Assembly (NCBI RefSeq): GCF_900580675.1
Contig: NZ_UTBG01000142.1
Coordinates: 1-64,000 of the forward strand
Origin: Pseudomonas viridiflava
GTDB lineage: Bacteria > Pseudomonadota > Gammaproteobacteria > Pseudomonadales > Pseudomonadaceae
DNA: 64,000 nt
Direction: 5' to 3'
The notes under the pieces were generated by a model, which was not told the DNA's origin, did no database searches, and worked only from the letters and a program-made list of their open reading frames with translations. This document shows, one piece after another, positions 45,860 through 56,061 of this stretch. The translations under genes and the position numbers were made by a program. Position 1 is the stretch's first letter. Each line of letters starts with the position of its first letter.

Positions 45860-46642
45860 GTGAGTCTAGCCCCCGTTCTATCGCCACAGAATGTCAAAGC
45901 CCAGGTCAGCGCTGCCGAGTGGCAAGCCCGTGTCGACCTGGCCGCCTGCTACCGCCTGGTGGCGCTGCATGGTTGGGACGACCTGATCTTCACGCACATC
46001 TCGGCCAAGGTGCCGGGCACGGATGATTTCCTGATCAACCCATATGGGCTGATGTTCCATGAAATCACCGCGTCGAGCCTGGTCAAGGTCGACCAGGCCG
46101 GCACCAAACTGATGGACAGCCCGTACGAGATCAACCCGGCCGGCTACACCATTCACAGCGCCATCCATGAAGTTCGCCACGATGTGACTTGCGTGCTGCA
46201 CACCCACACCGCCGCCGGTGTCGCGGTGGCTGCACAGAAACAGGGTATTTTGCCGATCAGCCAGCAATCGATATTTGTGTTGTCGAGCCTGGCCTACCAC
46301 GCCTACGAAGGTGTGGCGCTGAACCATGAAGAGAAGGCCCGTTTGCAGGCCGACCTGGGCGACAACAATTTCCTGATGCTGCACAACCATGGCCTGCTGA
46401 CCTGCGGCAGCACCATCGCCGACACGTTCCTGATGATGTTCACCTTCCAGCGCGCCTGCGATATCCAGGTGCTGGCGCAAAACGGCGGCGCTGAACTGAT
46501 CAACATCGGGCCGCAGATCCTCGCCGGTGCCAAGGCGATGGTGGCCGCGGTCACAAAGAGCGCACAAGGTATGGGGGGCGCGCTGGCCTGGCCGGCGTTG
46601 CTGCGTAAGTTGGACAGCCAAGACCCTGGGTATAAAAGCTGA
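45860..46642 (+). CDS. Class II aldolase/adducin family protein
   Basis: This 260-residue zinc-dependent aldolase-fold protein has HGWDDLIFTHISAKVPG, the metal histidines in LHTHTAAGVAVA, and LHNHGLLTCG. Substrate is unknown. The start is GTG at 45860 with AAGGAGG upstream. Its TGA overlaps the ATG of the next gene by one base, so the two are translationally coupled and probably act on one pathway. Confidence 0.88.
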   Translation: MSLAPVLSPQNVKAQVSAAEWQARVDLAACYRLVALHGWDDLIFTHISAKVPGTDDFLINPYGLMFHEITASSLVKVDQAGTKLMDSPYEINPAGYTIHSAIHEVRHDVTCVLHTHTAAGVAVAAQKQGILPISQQSIFVLSSLAYHAYEGVALNHEEKARLQADLGDNNFLMLHNHGLLTCGSTIADTFLMMFTFQRACDIQVLAQNGGAELINIGPQILAGAKAMVAAVTKSAQGMGGALAWPALLRKLDSQDPGYKS

Positions 46643-47547
46643 TGCCACTCGCCGAAATCCCGCTGAGAGCCTGGCGCAAACGCAGTCAGGAATTTATGTT
46701 TCGTGGCCGTGCGATCCGGTACTGGGTGGCGGGGCAGGGCGAACCGTTGCTGCTGATCCATGGCTTCCCCACCGCCAGCTGGGACTGGCATTACCTCTGG
46801 CAACCCCTGGCCCAGCGCAACCTGGTGATCGCCTGCGACATGCTCGGCTTCGGCGAATCGGCCAAGCCGCTGGATCACGACTATTGCCTGCTGGAACAGG
46901 CCGACTTGCAGCAGGCGCTGCTGGAACACCTGCGTGTGGAGCAGCCTGTGCATGTGCTCGCCCACGACTACGGTGACAGCGTGGCCCAGGAACTCCTGGC
47001 GCGGCACTATGAAGGTCGATTCGAGATGGCCAGTTGCGTGTTTCTGAATGGTGGGTTATTTCCCGAAACCCACCGCCCGGCGCTGGTGCAAAAGCTCTTG
47101 CTCAGCCCACTGGGCTGGATGATCGGCCGCGCGTTCGGGCGTAGTTCCTTGTCCGACAGCTTCAGCCAGATTTTCGGGCCGAATACGCGCCCCAGTGAAA
47201 GTGCCCTGGATGATTTCTGGAGTCTGATCAGTTGCAATGACGGCACGCGCATCCTGCACAAACTGATCGCCTACATTCCCCAGCGCCGACGCCTGCGCGA
47301 GCGCTGGGTGGATGCAATGCAGCGTGGCGAGGTGCCGCTGCGGGTGATCGACGGCGAGGTCGACCCCATCTCCGGCGCGCACATGGTCGAGCGTTACCAC
47401 CAGTTGGTGCCGCACGCCGACACGGTGCTGCTGGCCAATATCGGCCACTACCCGCAGATCGAGGCGCCGGTACAGGTGCTCAAGCATTACCTGGCCTTTC
47501 GCGAGCGTATTGCTGGCGCAGTGTTGGAGCTGGCTTGCCTGCGATAG
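46642..47547 (+). CDS. Alpha/beta hydrolase (haloalkane dehalogenase/epoxide hydrolase-like)
   Basis: This 301-residue alpha/beta hydrolase has the oxyanion HGFPTASWDWHY and an aspartate at the nucleophile position in VLAHDYGDSVAQE. An acid lies in IDGEVDPISGAH and the histidine in ANIGHYPQIEAP. An Asp nucleophile points to dehalogenase or epoxide-hydrolase chemistry rather than an esterase. It is coupled to the aldolase gene by a TGATG overlap. Its last eight codons and stop (VLELACLR, stop) are read from a REP unit, so the C-terminal tail is probably recent and non-functional. Confidence 0.87.
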   Translation: MPLAEIPLRAWRKRSQEFMFRGRAIRYWVAGQGEPLLLIHGFPTASWDWHYLWQPLAQRNLVIACDMLGFGESAKPLDHDYCLLEQADLQQALLEHLRVEQPVHVLAHDYGDSVAQELLARHYEGRFEMASCVFLNGGLFPETHRPALVQKLLLSPLGWMIGRAFGRSSLSDSFSQIFGPNTRPSESALDDFWSLISCNDGTRILHKLIAYIPQRRRLRERWVDAMQRGEVPLRVIDGEVDPISGAHMVERYHQLVPHADTVLLANIGHYPQIEAPVQVLKHYLAFRERIAGAVLELACLR

Positions 47548-47609
47548 CACCGCCGCAGTTCAACCGAAAGGCCGAGGCGCTTGCATCGCAGGCAAGCCAG
47601 CGCCCACAT
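47519..47609. repeat. REPIN overlapping the hydrolase 3' end
   Basis: The left unit (GTGTTGGAGCTGGCTTGCCT, one or two mismatches to the family) encodes the end of the hydrolase, including its stop. The inverted mate ATCGCAGGCAAGCCAGCGCC ends at 47609. Confidence 0.85.
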
Positions 47610-47720
47610 AATCATCCCCCTGCCTTATCGAGCACCATTCAGCGCTGGCCGTATTTATTGTGACCCGCGCTCGCTTGCCCGACACTCGAACCATTCCCAT
47701 TGTCGCCATTGGAGTTCGGT

Positions 47721-48632
47721 ATGAGTGAGTCAGTGCAGTTTCAGGATAAGGTCGTGATCGTCACCGGCGCCGGCGGCGGGCTGGGCCGTGCCCATGCACT
47801 GTTGTTCGCCAGGCATGGGGCCAAAGTGCTGGTCAACGATCTTGGCGGTTCCACCCAGGGCGAAGGCGCGAATGCCTCGGCCGCCGACCGCGTGGTCGCC
47901 GAAATCCGCGAAGCGGGCGGTATCGCCGAAGCCAACCATGACTCTGTCACTGAAGGTGACAAGATCGTACAGAACGCCCTCGATGCCTTCGGCCGCATCG
48001 ATGTAGTGGTGAACAATGCCGGGATCCTGCGTGACAAAACCTTCCACAAAATGGACGACAGCGACTGGGACCTGGTTTACCAGGTGCATGTCGAGGGTGC
48101 GTACAAGGTTACCCGTGCCGCCTGGCCGCATCTGCGTGAGCAAGGGTATGGCCGGGTGATCTTCACCTCATCGACCTCGGGCATCTACGGCAACTTCGGC
48201 CAGTCCAACTACGGCATGGCCAAGCTCGGGCTTTACGGCCTGACCCGCACCCTGGCCCTGGAAGGGCGCAAGAACAATATTCTGGTCAATGCCATCGCCC
48301 CTACCGGCGGCACGCGCATGACCGAAGGGCTGATCCCGCCGCAAGTCTTCGAGCGCCTCAAGCCGGAGCTGGTCAGCCCGCTGGTGGTGTACCTGGGCAG
48401 CGAAGCGTGCCAGGAAACGTCGGGGTTGTTTGAAGTGGGTGGCGGCTGGATCGGCAAGACCCGTTGGGAACGCAGCCTGGGTGTGGGCTTTGACCCGGAG
48501 GCCGGATTCTCCCCGGACGATGTGGCGGCGCAGTGGGCGCAGATCTGCGACTTCGAAGGCGCCGCGCACCCCAGGGACACGATTGAAGCCTTGAAGGAGA
48601 TGATGGCTAATTTGCAGAAATACAGCCTGTGA
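47721..48632 (+). CDS. Short-chain dehydrogenase, hydroxyacyl-CoA dehydrogenase (MFE-2-like) type
   Basis: This is a 303-residue SDR resembling the dehydrogenase part of peroxisomal multifunctional enzyme 2. It has VTGAGGGLGRAHALLFARHG, VLVNDLGGS, NNAGILRDKTF, and SSTSGIYGNFGQSNYGMAK with the catalytic Ser-Tyr-Lys. Family members oxidise 3-hydroxyacyl-CoA or steroid-like alcohols. GGAG precedes the ATG at 47721; an earlier frame start is less likely. It is followed by a double terminator and then by the DUF1302/DUF1329 pair. Confidence 0.88.
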   Translation: MSESVQFQDKVVIVTGAGGGLGRAHALLFARHGAKVLVNDLGGSTQGEGANASAADRVVAEIREAGGIAEANHDSVTEGDKIVQNALDAFGRIDVVVNNAGILRDKTFHKMDDSDWDLVYQVHVEGAYKVTRAAWPHLREQGYGRVIFTSSTSGIYGNFGQSNYGMAKLGLYGLTRTLALEGRKNNILVNAIAPTGGTRMTEGLIPPQVFERLKPELVSPLVVYLGSEACQETSGLFEVGGGWIGKTRWERSLGVGFDPEAGFSPDDVAAQWAQICDFEGAAHPRDTIEALKEMMANLQKYSL

Positions 48633-48657
48633 TCGTTGCTTGAAAAAGATTGAATCC

Positions 48658-48683
48658 ACGGGGCGCCATTGGCGCCCCGTTTT
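48658..48683 (+). terminator. Rho-independent terminator after SDR
   Basis: ACGGGGCGCC-ATT-GGCGCCCCGTTTT is a perfect 9-10 base stem with T-tract, 25 bases past the SDR stop. Confidence 0.88.
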
Positions 48684-48692
48684 ATTTCAGGC

Positions 48693-48722
48693 AAAAAAAA
48701 GCCGCTGCAAACGCAGCGGCTG
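48693..48722 (-). terminator. Second hairpin, minus-strand terminator type
   Basis: A run of eight A residues is followed by GCCGCTG-CAAA-CGCAGCGGC. Read on the minus strand this is a hairpin with U-tract. No minus-strand gene lies immediately to the right, so it may stop antisense transcription. Confidence 0.6.
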
Positions 48723-49112
48723 AAGTAAGACGTTTGATCAAGGAGCAATAAATCAACGTCAGTGAACACCGGTAACAGATTGAAATCAGGCATCAATCCA
48801 TTTAAGTCTGGCTTGTCTCCCGGTTGCGGGAGCGGGCGTCTGCCCTGAAAGCCCGCCAAGAATAGTCGCTTGTAACAAAATGAGTAATAGCAGTTCAGGA
48901 CAAGGACTGTTACCGGATCGGCAACAGTTGCAAGTCGCGCCATCCATTCCCCTGATAACCCGCCATCCACCCCGCGCATGAGCGCGCGCAGACCCCGGCC
49001 AGAGCGCCCGGTAATCCTTTTGAGCGACAGCACGAATCCCTCCTTGGTGCGCTTATCGCTCCTGACGGGCGGCAGTAGGGTGGGGCCTTCTGTCACTCAC
49101 CGGGGAAGACGC
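48723..49112 (+). promoter_or_regulatory. Upstream region of DUF1302-DUF1329 operon
   Basis: No gene is supported in this 390-base stretch. It carries the half-site CCGGTAACAG at 48769-48778 and its complement CTGTTACCGG at 48907-48916. The latter is inside an imperfect 21-base palindrome (48907-48927). A small hairpin CTCCCG-GTTG-CGGGAG lies at 48817-48832. The promoter of the outer-membrane pair presumably lies here. Confidence 0.55.
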
Positions 49113-50903
49113 ATGACAAGAACAACAATGCGCGCCATCTTCAGGCCACAGGCGCTGGCCGCTGCGGTTGCACTGGGCTGCTGTGCCCAGGCGCAGGCTG
49201 TTTCATTCAACATTGGCGAGATCGAAGGGCAATTCGACTCCTCGCTGTCGGTGGGCGCGAGTTGGGGCATGCGCGATGCCGATAAAAAGCTAGTGGGCAC
49301 CGTCAACGGTGGCACCGGGCAGGCGTCGACCGGGGATGACGGGCGGCTGAATTTCAAGAAGGGCGAAACCTTCTCCAAAATCTTCAAGGGCCTGCACGAC
49401 CTTGAGTTGAAGTACGGCGACACCGGCGTGTTCGTGCGCGGCAAGTACTGGTACGACTTCGAGCTGCAGGACGAAGACCGCGAGTTCAAGCCGATCAGTA
49501 ACCACAACCGCAAGGAAGGCGCCAAATCCAGCGGTGCGCAGATCCTCGATGCCTTCGTCTATCACAACTATTCACTGGGCGACCTGCCGGGCACCGTGCG
49601 CGCGGGCAAGCAGGTGATCAGTTGGGGCGAAAGTACCTTCATCGGCAACTCCATCAACAGCATCAACCCCATCGACGTGTCAGCGTTCCGCCGCCCTGGC
49701 GCGGAGATCAAGGAAGGCTTGATCCCGGTGAACATGCTGTTCGCTTCCCAGGGCCTGACCAACCAATTGACCGTCGAAGGTTTCTACCAGTTGGAATGGG
49801 ACCAGACGGTGCTGGATAACTGCGGCACCTTCTTCGGCAGCGATGTGGCGGCGGATGGCTGCACCAACAACTACACCGTGGGCAACCCGGCGATAGCGCC
49901 GTTGCAACCGGTGGCCGCCGCGTTCGGCCAAGGGTTTGGCGTGACCCCCGAAGGGGTCATCGTGCGCCGTGCCGGTGACCGCGATGCGCGCGATTCCGGC
50001 CAGTTCGGCGCGGCTTTGCGCTGGCTGGGGGATGACACCGAGTACGGTCTGTACTTCATGAACTATCACAGCCGTACGCCGACCGTGGGCACTATCACCA
50101 ACAGCACCAGCCTGGCCACCCTCGGCGCGATTGCCGGCACCGCCAACGGCCTGGCGCCTGGCTCCGGCGCGGGTCTGGTACAGAGCTTGATGCTTGGCCG
50201 TGGCCAGTACTACCTCGACTACCCGGAAGACATCCGCCTGTTCGGCGCCAGCTTCTCCACCACCTTGCCCACCGGCACGGCGTGGACCGGCGAAATCAGC
50301 TACCGCCCGAACGCGCCCGTGCAACTCAACACCACCGACCTGACCCTGGCCCTGATCAACCCGGTCGCCGGCCAACAGGCCTCGCCCATCCGCAGCAACT
50401 TCGGCGATGACAACAAAGGCTACCGCCGCAAGGAAATCACCCAGATCCAGAGCTCCATGACCCAGTTCTTCGACCAGGTGCTGGGTGCCGAACGCCTGAC
50501 TGTGGTCGGCGAGGCGGCCATCGTGCACGTCGCCGGGCTGGAAGATAAATCCAAGCTGCGCTACGGCCGTGACTCGGTCTACGGCGCCTACGGTTTTCAA
50601 GGCGACACCGACGGCTTCGTCACCTCGACCTCCTGGGGTTACCGTGCCCGCGCGATCCTCGACTACAACAACGTGATCGCCGGGATCAACCTCAAGCCCA
50701 ACCTGTCCTGGTCCCATGACGTCGCCGGCTACGGCCCCAACGGCCTGTTCAACAAAGGCGCCAAGGCCATCAGCGCGGGAGTGGACGCGGACTACCGCAA
50801 TACCTATACCGCCAGCCTCAGCTACACCGACTTTTTTGGCGGCGACTACAACACCCTGACCGACCGCGACTTCCTCGCCCTCAGCTTCGGCGTGAACTTC
50901 TGA
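49113..50903 (+). CDS. DUF1302 outer-membrane beta-barrel protein
   Basis: This 596-residue exported protein has a signal peptide (MRAIFRPQALAAAVALGCCA, cleavage near AQA-VSF). The mature N-terminus FNIGEIEGQFDSSLSVGASW is diagnostic of DUF1302, and the C-terminus ends in Phe (SFGVNF), as expected for Bam-assembled barrels. Function is unknown; the family usually pairs with DUF1329. The frame runs upstream to 48978, but the ATG at 49113 begins the signal peptide. It precedes the DUF1329 gene by 26 bases. Confidence 0.9.
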   Translation: MTRTTMRAIFRPQALAAAVALGCCAQAQAVSFNIGEIEGQFDSSLSVGASWGMRDADKKLVGTVNGGTGQASTGDDGRLNFKKGETFSKIFKGLHDLELKYGDTGVFVRGKYWYDFELQDEDREFKPISNHNRKEGAKSSGAQILDAFVYHNYSLGDLPGTVRAGKQVISWGESTFIGNSINSINPIDVSAFRRPGAEIKEGLIPVNMLFASQGLTNQLTVEGFYQLEWDQTVLDNCGTFFGSDVAADGCTNNYTVGNPAIAPLQPVAAAFGQGFGVTPEGVIVRRAGDRDARDSGQFGAALRWLGDDTEYGLYFMNYHSRTPTVGTITNSTSLATLGAIAGTANGLAPGSGAGLVQSLMLGRGQYYLDYPEDIRLFGASFSTTLPTGTAWTGEISYRPNAPVQLNTTDLTLALINPVAGQQASPIRSNFGDDNKGYRRKEITQIQSSMTQFFDQVLGAERLTVVGEAAIVHVAGLEDKSKLRYGRDSVYGAYGFQGDTDGFVTSTSWGYRARAILDYNNVIAGINLKPNLSWSHDVAGYGPNGLFNKGAKAISAGVDADYRNTYTASLSYTDFFGGDYNTLTDRDFLALSFGVNF

Positions 50904-50929
50904 TTTGGCTTAAAGAAGGACAAGAATCC

Positions 50930-52288
50930 ATGCGTAAGACAATTGCTGTATTGGCCCTCAGCCTGTTGGCCGCCAACGTGATGGCCGCGGTGACGCCGGA
51001 AGAGGCTGCCAAGCTGGGCACCACCCTGACCCCGGTCGGCGCGGAAAAAGCCGGGAACGCCGACGGCTCGATTCCGGCCTGGACCGGTGGCATCCCCAAA
51101 AACGCCGGCGCGGTGGACAGCAAGGGCTTTCTCGCCGATCCGTTCGCCAGTGAAAAACCGCTGTTCGTGATCACTGCCGCGACCGTCGACAAGTACAAGG
51201 ACAAACTCTCCGATGGCCAGGTGGCGATGTTCAAGCGCTACCCCGAAACCTACAAAATCCCGGTGTACCCGACCCACCGCACGGTCAACCTGCCGCCGGA
51301 GATCTACGAGTCGATCAAGCGCAGCGCGCTGAACGTCAAGCCCATCAACGACGGCAACGGCCTGGAAGGCTTCACCGGCAACCGCTACTACGCGTTCCCG
51401 ATTCCCAAGAATGGCGTGGAGGTGCTGTGGAACCACATCACCCGTTACCACGGTGGCAACCTGCGGCGCATCATCACCCAGGCCACCCCGCAGACCAACG
51501 GCAGCTACACGCCGATCCGTTTCGAGGAAGAAGTGGCGGTGCCGCAGCTGATCCCGGACATGGACCCGGCCAAGGCGGCCAACGTGCTGACCTTCTTCAA
51601 GCAATCGGTGACCGCGCCTGCGCGCCTGGCGGGCAACGTGTTGCTGGTGCACGAAACCCTCGACCAGGTGAAGGAGCCGCGCCTGGCGTGGATCTACAAC
51701 GCCGGCCAACGCCGCGTACGCCGTGCGCCGCAAGTGGCGTATGACGGGCCGGGCACCGCATCCGACGGCCTGCGTACTTCCGACAACTTCGACATGTTCT
51801 CCGGCGCGCCCGACCGCTACGACTGGAAGCTGGTGGGCAAGAAGGAAATGTACATTCCCTACAACAGCTACAAGCTGGACCAGCCAACCCTCAAGTACGA
51901 CGACATCATCAAGGCCGGGCACATCAACCAGGACCTGACCCGCTATGAACTGCACCGCGTGTGGGAAGTGGTCGGCACCGTCAAGCCGAGTGAGCGGCAT
52001 ATCTACGCCAAGCGCCACATGTACATCGACGAAGACAGCTGGCAGGTCGCGCTGGTGGATCACTACGACGGCCGTGGCCAGCTGTGGCGCGTCGCCGAGG
52101 GCCATGCGCAGTTCTACTACAACCACCAGACCCCGGCCTACACCGTGGAAACCCTGTACGACATCATCGCCGGGCGCTACATCGCGCTGGGCATGAAGAA
52201 CGAGGAGAAGAGCAGCTTTGTGTTCGGTTTCAACGCCAAGGCGGCGGACTACACCCCGGCGGCGCTGAGGGCCGAAGGCGTGCGCTGA
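50930..52288 (+). CDS. DUF1329 exported protein
   Basis: This 452-residue protein has a signal peptide (MRKTIAVLALSLLAANVMAA) and DUF1329 features: GAEKAGNADGSIPAWTGG, TYKIPVYPTHR, RIITQATPQTNGSY and KRHMYIDEDSWQVALVDHYD. The family is LolB-like in fold and thought to be periplasmic or outer-membrane associated, handling hydrophobic compounds. It follows DUF1302 in an operon. Confidence 0.9.
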   Translation: MRKTIAVLALSLLAANVMAAVTPEEAAKLGTTLTPVGAEKAGNADGSIPAWTGGIPKNAGAVDSKGFLADPFASEKPLFVITAATVDKYKDKLSDGQVAMFKRYPETYKIPVYPTHRTVNLPPEIYESIKRSALNVKPINDGNGLEGFTGNRYYAFPIPKNGVEVLWNHITRYHGGNLRRIITQATPQTNGSYTPIRFEEEVAVPQLIPDMDPAKAANVLTFFKQSVTAPARLAGNVLLVHETLDQVKEPRLAWIYNAGQRRVRRAPQVAYDGPGTASDGLRTSDNFDMFSGAPDRYDWKLVGKKEMYIPYNSYKLDQPTLKYDDIIKAGHINQDLTRYELHRVWEVVGTVKPSERHIYAKRHMYIDEDSWQVALVDHYDGRGQLWRVAEGHAQFYYNHQTPAYTVETLYDIIAGRYIALGMKNEEKSSFVFGFNAKAADYTPAALRAEGVR

Positions 52289-52329
52289 TCCTGATGTGAA
52301 ATGTAATCCCGATATGAAATGCAACTCCA

Positions 52330-52422
52330 ATGTGGGAGCGGGCTTGCTCGCGAATGGGGCGTGTCAGTCACTGAATTCCTAGACTGATCCACCGCCTTCG
52401 CGAGCAAGCCCGCTCCCACATT
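52330..52422. repeat. REPIN, GAGCGGGCTTGCTCGC family
   Basis: ATGTGGGAGCGGGCTTGCTC and its inverted mate flank about 45 bases containing CAGTCA/TGACTG-like arms. It lies between DUF1329 and the LAL regulator. Confidence 0.95.
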
Positions 52423-52546
52423 GGGTTGTGAATGCCTTGAATTTTATGGTCTTCAATCACCCCGCTGAATACTTCTTCAACAACCGCCAGCCACAGGACT
52501 AGGGTAGGCGCCAGGTTGCACAACAATAAAAACGCAGGATGCAGCA

Positions 52547-55051
52547 ATGACCGCCATGACACGCTGCCTGGACCGTCCTGGATTCATGCCCCGGCTGTCC
52601 GCCCATCATCTGCTGCGCCCGCGCCTGGCCGAGCCTTTGCTGGCGGCGCAGGTCAGGGTCAAATTGCTCTGCGCGCCCGGCGGCAGCGGCAAGAGTGCCT
52701 TGCTCGGCGAATGTGCGTTGCAGGCGCCGGCGGGTTGCCAGGTGTACTGGCTGCCGTTGAATGGCGTTGTGCTGACTCCCCTCGACCTGTGCCAGCGCCT
52801 GGCGCAAAACCTCGGCCTGGGATTCACCGATGAAGCGACGCTGCTGCTGGACCTCAGCCGCTGGCAGACTCCCGCGTGGTTGTTTCTCGATGACTTCTGC
52901 CGCCTGCCCACACCCGATACCGACGCCTTGCTCGACCGCCTGCTCACCGTCAGCAGCCCGGCCCTGACCTGGTGGCTCGGTGCGCGGCGGCGCCCGGCGT
53001 GCAACTGGCCACGCCTGCTGCTCGACGATGAGCTGCTGGAATGCAGCGCCGAACTGGCCTTCAGCCCGGCTGAAATCCAGCAACTGCTCAGCCATGCGCC
53101 CGGGCATTCGGTCGACAGCGTGTTGCAGTTCAGCGCCGGCTGGTGCGCCGGTGTGCGGATCGCCTTGCTCGGCGATGGTCACCCCGACAAGACCTTGCTC
53201 GACTACCTGCAACATGAACTGTTCAGCACATTGCCGCCCGAGCTGACCGACGCCTGGCGCGTGCTGGCGCATCTGCCCCGGTTCAACCTGGGGCTGTGCG
53301 AGCACCTGTTCGGCCATGGCGACGGTGGCCAGTACCTGCGCGATTTACAGGCCATCGGCGCGTTCATCCAGCCGTGGGAGGACAGCGATGGCTGGCTGCA
53401 GGTGTTTCCACCCCTGGCGCGGCTGCTGCGCGATGAACCCTGGGCGGCGAAACGCTCCTGGCACCGGCGGGCCTGCCAGTGGTTCAGCGCCGAGCAAGAC
53501 TGGCAGGCCGCGTTCGAGCAGGCCCTGTTGGCCGAGGAATATGAGGTAGCGGTGAGCCTGTTGCAGCACTTCAGTTTCGAGGACCTGTTTCGCCGCCAGA
53601 ACGCCGTGCTGTTGTTGCGCTTGCATGAACAGCATGGCGATGAATTGATGCTCGGCTCGGCGCAACTGGTGGGCCTGGTCACGGCTGCGTTGCTGTTTGC
53701 CGGGCGTTTCGACCAGGCCGCGCAATGCATCGACCAGCTCTCGCGTTTTGCCCCGCAGCCAACGGCGGCGCAGCAACGGCACCTGCTGGCGCGCTGGCAG
53801 GCGCAGTGGGGCTGGCTGCTGCACCTGGGCGGCGATGCCGAGGGTTCCCGTGCGCATTTTCTCGAAGCGCTGCAAGCCTTGCCCGACAGCGCCTGGACCT
53901 CGCGGCTGATGTGCCTGTCGGGGCTGACCCAGCAAGCCTTGCTGCGCGGCGAACTGGACGTGGCCCAATCGCTGAACCGCGAAGCGCTGTGCCTGGCGCG
54001 TGCCCATGGTTCGCTGTTGCTCGAGGCGTTGCTCGAACTGGATCACGCGCAGTTGCTCGAGCAACGTGGCGCACCCTATCGGGCGCAAAGCCTGCTGGAA
54101 AATGTGCAGGCGATGTTGCTTGAGCAGCGCCTTGAAGTCGGGCCACTTGTGGGGCGAATCGCCTTGCGCCGCGGGCATCTGGCGTTGCGCCAGGGCCAGG
54201 ACAGCCTGGCAAGTGAATGCTTCGAAACCGGGCTGAGCCTGTGCCTGCACAGCCAGGACAAACGCGTGCTCTACGGCTTTCTCGGCCTGGCACTGCTGGC
54301 CGCCAACCGTGGCGATTACGCCCAGGCGTTTTTTCAATTGCGTGAGGCCGAGCGCCTGATGCAGCAACGCCAGGTACCGGACACGGTGTACCGCGCGGTG
54401 CTGCTGTTGGTCAGCGGGCATTTCTGGTTGCAGCAGGGCCGCGCCGAATTGACCGTGGAAGCGGTGCGCCGGGTCCTGCGCCATTTCCGTGGGCCCCAGG
54501 CCAAGCAAGCGCCGCCGGCCACCCTGGAGCTGATCCCGCGTCTTGAATACCTGTTGGTGTTGGCCGAGGTGAAGCTGGGCTGCGCCGATCAACCCCTGGC
54601 ACGGCTGAATGCGCTGCTGGAAACCACTCACCAGCGCGGCATGCTGTGCCTGGAAACCGAACTGTACCTGGTGCTGGGGGAGGTGGCTTGGCAAGTGGGC
54701 GACGCGGCCCTGGCGCGGCGCTCGCTGCAAACCGGGCTCGACCTGGCCGCGCGCTGCCAGGTGCAGCAGGCGATTCGCGAGCTGCGTTTGCGCTCGCCGG
54801 GGTTGCTCAGCGAGCTGGGCATGGAGCCGCAGGCCGCAACCCCGGGCGATGTGGAAAACCCGCTGAGCCAGCGCGAGCTGGAAGTGTTGCAGTTGATTGC
54901 CCTCGGCAACTCCAACCTGGAAATCGCCGACCGCCTGTTTATTTCCCTGCACACCGTAAAGACCCACGCGCGGCGCATCCACAGCAAGCTTGGCGTGGAG
55001 CGGCGCACCCAGGCGGTGGCCAAGGCCAAGACCCTGGGCTTGATGGTTTAA
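52547..55051 (+). CDS. LAL-type LuxR transcriptional regulator (MalT-like)
   Basis: This 834-residue large ATP-binding LuxR regulator has a Walker A (APGGSGKS) at residues 43-50 and LFLDDF as a Walker B-like element. A long helical TPR-like middle region follows. The C-terminal LuxR helix-turn-helix occupies residues ~770-834 ([20 protein letters not shown], then [16 protein letters not shown]). AGGA precedes the ATG at 52547. It follows DUF1302-DUF1329 and is their probable activator. Its stop overlaps the AraC stop by 4 bases. Confidence 0.92.
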   Translation: MTAMTRCLDRPGFMPRLSAHHLLRPRLAEPLLAAQVRVKLLCAPGGSGKSALLGECALQAPAGCQVYWLPLNGVVLTPLDLCQRLAQNLGLGFTDEATLLLDLSRWQTPAWLFLDDFCRLPTPDTDALLDRLLTVSSPALTWWLGARRRPACNWPRLLLDDELLECSAELAFSPAEIQQLLSHAPGHSVDSVLQFSAGWCAGVRIALLGDGHPDKTLLDYLQHELFSTLPPELTDAWRVLAHLPRFNLGLCEHLFGHGDGGQYLRDLQAIGAFIQPWEDSDGWLQVFPPLARLLRDEPWAAKRSWHRRACQWFSAEQDWQAAFEQALLAEEYEVAVSLLQHFSFEDLFRRQNAVLLLRLHEQHGDELMLGSAQLVGLVTAALLFAGRFDQAAQCIDQLSRFAPQPTAAQQRHLLARWQAQWGWLLHLGGDAEGSRAHFLEALQALPDSAWTSRLMCLSGLTQQALLRGELDVAQSLNREALCLARAHGSLLLEALLELDHAQLLEQRGAPYRAQSLLENVQAMLLEQRLEVGPLVGRIALRRGHLALRQGQDSLASECFETGLSLCLHSQDKRVLYGFLGLALLAANRGDYAQAFFQLREAERLMQQRQVPDTVYRAVLLLVSGHFWLQQGRAELTVEAVRRVLRHFRGPQAKQAPPATLELIPRLEYLLVLAEVKLGCADQPLARLNALLETTHQRGMLCLETELYLVLGEVAWQVGDAALARRSLQTGLDLAARCQVQQAIRELRLRSPGLLSELGMEPQAATPGDVENPLSQRELEVLQLIALGNSNLEIADRLFISLHTVKTHARRIHSKLGVERRTQAVAKAKTLGLMV

Positions 55052-55923
55052 GCCGTGAACGCCTGACGGTATTCGCCGGGCGTGGCGCCCATGGCCTGGC
55101 GGAAGCGGTGGGTGAAGTGGCTGGCGCTGGAAAACCCGCACATCAGGGCGATTTCACCCAGGGGCACGGCGCCGCTGCGCAGCAGGCTCTGCGCGCGGTT
55201 GAGGCGACGCGCCAGCAGGTACTGATGGGGCGGCAGGCCGAAGCTCTGGCGGAACATCCGCGCAAAATGGTATTCCGACAGCGCGCACATTGCCGCCAGC
55301 TGGCCCAGGCTGATCGGGTCTTCCAGGTGCTGGTCGATGTATTCCACCAACCGCCGCCGCTGGTAGGCCGCCAGCCCGCCTTTCAAGCGCAGCCCTTCGC
55401 GCACGCCTACCTGGCTGAGCAGGGTGTGGCTGAGCATTTCATGGGCCAGGCTGCTGGTCAGTAAGCGCTCGGCAGGTTCGTGCCAGTTAAGGGCGATCAA
55501 CTGGTGAAAGCGCCGCGCCTGGCTCGCGTCTTCGAGGAAGGTACTTTCGCGCAGTTGCAACGCGCGGGGTTCGCGGTCGAGCAGGGTGACGCAGCCCAGG
55601 GCAAATTGCTCCGGGCTGAAATACACGTGGGCCAGGCGGATTTCGCCGTTGATCACCCATGCCGACTGGTGCTCGGCGGGCAGGATGCACAGCTTGTCGG
55701 GCCCGCCCTTGGTGCCCGGCTGGTCACGGCGAAACGTGCCGGTGCCGCCGCCGACGTAGCACGACAAGGTGTGATGGGTAGGCGCCTGGTAATCCTGCGA
55801 GTCGTGGTGGTTGCTCCACAAGGCCGCGGACAAGCCGTCACCGAGCTCGGCGCAGGCTTCCAGGCGTGCGTTGGGCGAGCGGTTAAGCGCTTGAAAGACT
55901 TGCAGGGATTCCAGATCAGGCAT
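55048..55923 (-). CDS. AraC-family transcriptional regulator beside EamA transporter
   Basis: This 291-residue AraC protein has an N-terminal cupin-like sensing domain ([29 protein letters not shown]). The C-terminal double helix-turn-helix covers residues ~185-288 ([20 protein letters not shown], then [29 protein letters not shown]). It is divergent from the EamA gene, with 138 bases between starts. The effector is unknown. Confidence 0.9.
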   Translation of the reverse strand: MPDLESLQVFQALNRSPNARLEACAELGDGLSAALWSNHHDSQDYQAPTHHTLSCYVGGGTGTFRRDQPGTKGGPDKLCILPAEHQSAWVINGEIRLAHVYFSPEQFALGCVTLLDREPRALQLRESTFLEDASQARRFHQLIALNWHEPAERLLTSSLAHEMLSHTLLSQVGVREGLRLKGGLAAYQRRRLVEYIDQHLEDPISLGQLAAMCALSEYHFARMFRQSFGLPPHQYLLARRLNRAQSLLRSGAVPLGEIALMCGFSSASHFTHRFRQAMGATPGEYRQAFTA

Positions 55924-56061
55924 GGTGAGTATTCTCCGACGCCTTGCATCCTACTCCCGACGGTTGGCGCTGTGAGCCCGTCGCCCGACAAAAGCGCAAG
56001 AATCTGCAAGCGCCTGGCGCGGGGCGAGGGCGACACTGTGGCTCAACCGATGGGGCCCGCG

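Noticed and set aside
48693..48722. Second plus-strand terminator after the SDR gene
   Set aside because: The A-run is on the 5' side, so it is a terminator only for the minus strand; it is listed with that strand.
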